Assembly: GCA_017646485.1 (NCBI GenBank)
Contig: JAGCML010000017.1
Coordinates: 1-8,735, forward strand
From: Kiritimatiellia bacterium
GTDB lineage: Bacteria; Verrucomicrobiota; Kiritimatiellia; RFP12; DVOR01
Direction of reading: 5' to 3'
Length of the DNA stretch: 8,735 bases
This document shows, one piece after another, positions 5,488 through 8,735 of this stretch. The translations under genes were made by a program, and so were the position numbers. The notes under the pieces are model-generated. The model saw only the letters and a program-made list of their open reading frames with translations, was not told the DNA's origin and made no database searches. Each line of letters opens with the position of its first letter. The first letter of the stretch is position 1.

Positions 5488-6825
5488 ATGCAAACGTTGA
5501 AATGCGGTATGGTCGCACTTTGCCTCTGTGTACTCGCTTCGCTTCAGTTGGGACGGGCACAGGAGGAGGTCTTGCCTGCTTCCTTGCGCGTAACGGTTGA
5601 GCCCGCAGCTCAATTGGCGATCAATCATAAGGTTATTGCAGAAGGTACCTTCTTCCAAGTGGAGTTGCCTCCGAATAAGACGGCGTTGTTACGCTTGTCG
5701 CGTCCAGGCTATGTGACGGAATATCGCACCATCTTTCCTGCTTCAGCAGAACGATGCCATGAGGAATTTAAGTTAAAGCCTGTTCAGACACCCGTTCTCT
5801 TTCGTTGCAATGTGCCGGCGAAGGTTTTGTGCGATGGACAAGAATTGGGTGAGACACCCTTTTCCTACTTCTTTAGCGAACCGAAGGCCTATCGAATTGT
5901 CTTTCGTGCTGCTGGATATGAAGACCATGCAGTGCGTTTAAACTTGGAAAGTGCCCAACCCCAAGTGATGGATGTGACGCTTTCTTCGGATTCAGCAACC
6001 TTAAATGTGGCCTCTGTTCCCTCTGGTGCGACCGTGCTTTTGAATGGTGTTTCTCGTGGGGTGACACCGTTGACCTTTGAGCGCTTAAAGGAAGGTGCTC
6101 ATACGGTGACCTTGAAGATGCCGAGTTACTATGACTATGAACAAACGGTAGACTTAGATGCGGCAGAGGAGACGACGCTCAATCTTCGTCTTCGGAAGTT
6201 GCCCTCTGAACTTACACTTGAGAGTAAGCCGACGGGCGCAACAATTTACATTAATGGTCTGCGTCATGGACAGACTCCGATGACGATCAAAGATCTTTCT
6301 GAGGGGACCTATGCGGTACGCTTGGAGTGTGAAAATCATGACACCATCATTCGTAGTGTCCTCTTGAAGGCTGGACAGAAACACACCGAAACGTATGAAT
6401 TGGTGCGCCAGCAGGGGGAGGTCGTGGTACAGACCCAACCCGCCACCGTTGAAGTGTTGCTGAATGGCAAAAAGGTCGCAACGACCCATCCTAAAGAACC
6501 CAATTCCTTCACCTCAGCAGATGAAACCTTGCGTTTGCCTTTAGGCGAACACGTCTTAACGTTCCAGGCTGATGGTTATGCCACAGAGACGCGAAAGGTG
6601 ATGGTGAAGCGTTCGGGGAATGAACCGATTCGCTTGCGCTTAACCTTTGAACCCAATTTCGAAGTGCAGACGCCTTCGTCTATCTATCGTGGCGTATTGA
6701 TTCGTCAGGAACAGAATGGTGCGATTACCTTGGAATTACGTCCAGGCTTCTTCCGTACCTTTGCCGCACAAGAGATTCGCGCTGCACGTTTTTGGAAGGC
6801 TAAGAATGCTCCCGCTAATCATTGA
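5488..6825 (+). CDS. Exported PEGA-repeat protein
   Basis: A 445-residue protein with a Sec signal peptide (basic start, hydrophobic core about 7-20, likely cleavage after GRA at 22-24). About five beta-rich PEGA-type repeats of 65-75 residues follow, at roughly 33-98, 103-166, 171-236, 241-306 and 311-387. Repeats 3 and 4 are the clearest, with SVPSGATVLLNG...GVTPLTF and SKPTGATIYING...GQTPMTI followed by LxEGxxxVxL; repeats 1, 2 and 5 are degenerate. PEGA domains are found in surface-layer and other envelope proteins and are thought to mediate binding. After the repeats a short beta-like module (391-435, YRGVLIRQEQNGAITLELR then AQEIRAARF) differs from PEGA and is not identified. No lipobox or membrane span beyond the signal. 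GGGAGG 10 nt before the ATG supports the start. It follows the FHA gene by 3 bp and overlaps tatD by 20 bp. Binding partner unknown; the FHA protein is the obvious candidate. Confidence 0.92.
   Translation: MQTLKCGMVALCLCVLASLQLGRAQEEVLPASLRVTVEPAAQLAINHKVIAEGTFFQVELPPNKTALLRLSRPGYVTEYRTIFPASAERCHEEFKLKPVQTPVLFRCNVPAKVLCDGQELGETPFSYFFSEPKAYRIVFRAAGYEDHAVRLNLESAQPQVMDVTLSSDSATLNVASVPSGATVLLNGVSRGVTPLTFERLKEGAHTVTLKMPSYYDYEQTVDLDAAEETTLNLRLRKLPSELTLESKPTGATIYINGLRHGQTPMTIKDLSEGTYAVRLECENHDTIIRSVLLKAGQKHTETYELVRQQGEVVVQTQPATVEVLLNGKKVATTHPKEPNSFTSADETLRLPLGEHVLTFQADGYATETRKVMVKRSGNEPIRLRLTFEPNFEVQTPSSIYRGVLIRQEQNGAITLELRPGFFRTFAAQEIRAARFWKAKNAPANH
6794..6799 (+). promoter_or_regulatory. Ribosome binding site that fixes the tatD start
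   Basis: GGAAGG lies 6 nt before the ATG at 6806, inside the end of the PEGA gene. The frame is open further upstream to an ATG at 6716, but the protein from 6806 begins MLPLIIDTHCHFD, the normal TatD N-terminus, so the extension is rejected. Confidence 0.8.
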
Positions 6826-7549
6826 TACGCACTGTCACTTTGACCCAGAAGATGTGGCCTCTGAATTAATCCTTGAGGCCACCAGTAAGCAAGTTGGCGT
6901 ACTTGCGGTTGGGGGAAATGCCACAAACAATCGTACTGCGCGTGAGTCGGGTGTGCCCTTTGCATGTGGCTACGACTGGTCTTGTGTGGGGGCAGAGATT
7001 AATTTAGAATCTTTGCCTGGGATGGTGGCCGTTGGGGAACTCGGCTTTGATTTTCACCGTGGCTGGAGTGCAGAGATTGAGGCTGACCAACGGGAACGCT
7101 TTGCGCGTCAAGCGGAGTTCGCACGCTCGACGAATCTACCGATTATTGTTCATACACGCGAGGCAGATCAAGTAACAGAAAGTGCACTTGCGGCAGTAGC
7201 TTTGCCGAAAACTGGGGTGATTCACTCGTTTACTGGCGATGTTGCCTTCGCAAGACGGCTGTTAGATTTGGGGTATTACATTTCCTTTTCGGGGATTGTG
7301 ACCTTTCGCAACGCAGAGATGTTGCGCGAAACGGCGAAGTTTGTGCCCGTAGATCGCATTTTAGTTGAGACTGATTCGCCTTACTTATCTCCTGTTCCGC
7401 TCCGTGGTAAGCGCAATCGTCCAGCTTATGTCCGTGAAACTGCGGCATTCTTGGCTGCGTTGCGTGGCGTGACCTTGGAGACCTTTGCGGAACAAACGCG
7501 TCAGAATACCAAGGTGCTCTTTGGCGCAGTTGAGGCATGGGGAATCTAA
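6806..7549 (+). CDS. tatD: TatD-family metal-dependent hydrolase (DNase)
   Basis: A 247-residue amidohydrolase-fold protein with all the metal-site landmarks of the TatD family. These are DTHCHFD (7-13, ligands H9 and H11), GELGFDFHR (77-85, E78), PIIVHTRE (112-119, H116), GVIHSFTGD (137-145, H140) and LVETDSPYLSP (186-196, D190), followed by the usual NRPAYV. TatD relatives are Mg2+/Mn2+- or Zn2+-dependent 3'-5' exonucleases or DNases acting in the cytoplasm; some members may have D-aminoacyl-tRNA deacylase or other hydrolase roles. The protein is slightly shorter than the usual 255-265 residues because the loops between 14 and 75 are compact, not because of damage. It overlaps the PEGA gene by 20 bp and its TAA overlaps an ATG of the next gene frame. 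The family is certain; the exact substrate is not. Confidence 0.95.
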   Translation: MLPLIIDTHCHFDPEDVASELILEATSKQVGVLAVGGNATNNRTARESGVPFACGYDWSCVGAEINLESLPGMVAVGELGFDFHRGWSAEIEADQRERFARQAEFARSTNLPIIVHTREADQVTESALAAVALPKTGVIHSFTGDVAFARRLLDLGYYISFSGIVTFRNAEMLRETAKFVPVDRILVETDSPYLSPVPLRGKRNRPAYVRETAAFLAALRGVTLETFAEQTRQNTKVLFGAVEAWGI

Positions 7550-7550
7550 T

Positions 7551-7554
7551 GGAG
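7551..7554 (+). promoter_or_regulatory. Ribosome binding site favouring the 7561 start
   Basis: GGAG lies 6 nt before the ATG at 7561, and the product from there begins MKVLVTGASGTLG, the canonical start of this SDR group. In-frame ATGs at 7537 and 7549 are alternatives; the latter overlaps the tatD stop (TAATG) and has GGGGAA only 4 nt upstream. Confidence 0.6.
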
Positions 7555-7560
7555 CCGTCC

Positions 7561-8412
7561 ATGAAGGTGTTAGTGACAGGTGCCTCTGGCACATTGGGTT
7601 CGCAAGTGGCTTTGGCGCTTCAACAGGCTGGCATTCCTGTGGTCACCCCAACGCATCAAGCGGTAGATTTGACCGATGCTGATGCCATTGCCAAGATGTT
7701 AGAAACGCATGCCCCGACGCATATTGTCAATTGTGCTGCGCAGCGTCGCCCAGATTGTTGCGAGGCTGGCGATGAGGCCGTCATTGCCCTCAATGTCCTT
7801 CTGCCCAAACGCTTGGCGGATTATGGATGCCCCTTGGTACACATTTCGACGGATTATGTCTTTAATGGGGCGAATGCACCTTACGCAGAAGACGCACGGA
7901 GATGCCCCTTAAATGCCTATGGACGTCAAAAGGCCGAGGCCGAACGTCTGATTGAAGACTTGCCCAATGTGCTCATCTTACGCGTGCCGATTCTCTATGG
8001 GCCAATTCAAGATTGGTCAAATTCGGCTGTGACGGTGCTTGCTGCGAATCTCTTAAAGGCGAAGGGGGCTTCGGTGATGATGGATGATATCGCCATTCGT
8101 TATCCCACTTTTACCTGCGACATTGCCCAACAAATCGTGCGCTTATTGCCAGAAGTCGGCAAGCGTTTTCAGGGCATCTATCACTACTCTGGTGAAGAGC
8201 CGATGACAAAGTTCACGATGGGGATGACCATGGCACCGTTAATTGGTTGCGAGGCTACGCAATGTTTGCCGGATCATCGTCCCACCCAGGTGCCGCGGCC
8301 GTACGATTGCCACCTTTCAACGCGCAAATTACGGCAGACAGGCTATTTCGTTGAGCCGACTTCTTTTGCCGTGGCTCTAATCAAAACCCTGACTGCTGCG
8401 CAAGCAGAGTAA
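7561..8412 (+). CDS. Extended SDR, MAT2B-like / RmlD superfamily
   Basis: A 283-residue NAD(P)-binding short-chain dehydrogenase-like protein. The Rossmann motif TGASGTLG lies at 6-13, then VNCAAQRRPD (56-65), STDYVFNG (96-103) and the catalytic-type YGRQK (Y120, K124). The next blocks are RVPILYG (141-147), SAVTV, RYPTFTCDIA and, further on, YHYSGEEPMTKFTM and RPYDCHLSTRKL. From memory, human MAT2B, the regulatory beta subunit of methionine adenosyltransferase, has closely similar blocks (VNCAAERRPD, SDYVFDG, RIPILYG, SAVTV, a RFPT segment, a WSGNEQMTKYEM segment, RPRNAQLDCSKL). Automated annotation would probably call it dTDP-4-dehydrorhamnose reductase (RmlD). No other dTDP-rhamnose genes (rmlA, B or C) are in the window, which weakens that reading. 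The Tyr-Lys pair is intact, so a reductase activity is possible. It is the last gene of the operon, 11 bp after tatD. Fold and cofactor binding are sure; the substrate is not. Confidence 0.9.
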   Translation: MKVLVTGASGTLGSQVALALQQAGIPVVTPTHQAVDLTDADAIAKMLETHAPTHIVNCAAQRRPDCCEAGDEAVIALNVLLPKRLADYGCPLVHISTDYVFNGANAPYAEDARRCPLNAYGRQKAEAERLIEDLPNVLILRVPILYGPIQDWSNSAVTVLAANLLKAKGASVMMDDIAIRYPTFTCDIAQQIVRLLPEVGKRFQGIYHYSGEEPMTKFTMGMTMAPLIGCEATQCLPDHRPTQVPRPYDCHLSTRKLRQTGYFVEPTSFAVALIKTLTAAQAE

Positions 8413-8450
8413 TCGTTTAGTTCACAAAGTAGAATGTTATTACAGAAAGC

Positions 8451-8735
8451 TTATCCGCGAGGATGCGCTTTGTGATAGGTTTCTGTGAGATGCTCAACAG
8501 AAAGATGGGTGTAAATCTGTGTGGTCGCGGGAGAGGCGTGACCAAGGAGTTCTTGGACGGCTCGTAAATCTGCGCCATGGGTTAGGAGATGGGTGGCAAA
8601 GGAGTGACGCAGTTTGTGGGGCGATAGGCTCGGGGAGAGGCCTGCGGCAAGAAGCCACCGTTTCATAAAACGTTCGATTGAACGCGTTGTGAGTTTGGTC
8701 CCCGTGTTATTCGTAAAGAGGGGTTTGTTCGGCGC
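8451..8735 (-). CDS. xerC: XerC-like tyrosine recombinase, C-terminal part (5' end outside window)
   Basis: The - strand frame is open from the window edge to a TAA at 8451-8453, giving 94 visible residues; the ATG at 8664-8666 is internal, because the frame continues upstream with conserved sequence ([19 protein letters not shown]). The visible part holds the second half of the catalytic domain. It has [12 protein letters not shown] (fragment positions 40-51, with the H-x-x-R pair H40 and R43), [14 protein letters not shown] (64-77, with H66 and the nucleophile Y75) and the ending HKAHPRG. The THL..HL...Y..AHPR ending resembles XerC more than XerD. Xer recombinases resolve chromosome dimers at dif, but single Xer-like integrases of mobile elements can look alike at the C-terminus. 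The N-terminal half needed to separate these is missing. The gene is convergent with the operon, with 38 bp between stop codons. Confidence 0.92.
   Translation of the reverse strand, partial: APNKPLFTNNTGTKLTTRSIERFMKRWLLAAGLSPSLSPHKLRHSFATHLLTHGADLRAVQELLGHASPATTQIYTHLSVEHLTETYHKAHPRG

Noticed and set aside
8393..8407. Hairpin CTGCT-GCGCA-AGCAG at the 3' end of the SDR gene as a terminator for the operon or for the convergent recombinase
   Set aside because: The stem is only 5 bp, lies inside the coding region and lacks a following T-tract on the + strand. On the - strand the TTTT is several bases away. No convincing terminator is visible in the 38-bp convergent gap.
8451..8666. A complete 71-residue small protein on the - strand starting at the ATG at 8664-8666
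   Set aside because: The frame stays open upstream to the window edge with recombinase-like sequence, so this ATG is internal to a larger tyrosine recombinase.

Overview
The window looks like chromosomal DNA of a Gram-negative-type bacterium. The best guess, from the combination of DUF2851, FHA and PEGA-repeat proteins, a MAT2B-like SDR and a XerC-like recombinase, is the Verrucomicrobiota/Kiritimatiellota/Lentisphaerota side of the PVC group. No rRNA or other marker gene is present, so this is inference. Coding density is high except for one long non-coding stretch near the left end.

Layout. (1) The left edge holds the 3' end of an unrecognised gene, closed by a strong rho-independent terminator. 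(2) About 600 bp of non-coding DNA follows. It carries four tandem 22-bp repeats centred on a near-palindrome (TCCAWTGGA), a perfect 9-bp inverted repeat, three AATGGTG words spaced about two helical turns apart, and a candidate extended -10 promoter. (3) Seven genes on the + strand follow with very short or negative gaps: an atypical LPS-kinase/RIO-like kinase, a CorA-family cation channel, a DUF2851 protein, a membrane-anchored FHA protein, a secreted PEGA-repeat protein, a TatD-family metal-dependent hydrolase, and an SDR resembling the regulatory beta subunit of methionine adenosyltransferase (MAT2B) more than rhamnose-pathway RmlD. (4) At the right edge, convergent on the - strand, lies the C-terminal part of a XerC-like tyrosine recombinase.

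The seven genes probably form one transcription unit driven from the promoter just upstream of the kinase gene, with translational coupling at several junctions. Their shared job is not obvious. The most suggestive sub-unit is the FHA/PEGA pair: a cytoplasmic phosphothreonine-reader domain joined through one membrane span to an extracytoplasmic region, next to an exported beta-repeat protein, with a kinase-like gene at the head of the same operon. The other members (CorA, DUF2851, TatD, MAT2B-like) look like housekeeping or unassigned functions. No CRISPR array, insertion sequence, tRNA or rRNA was seen.
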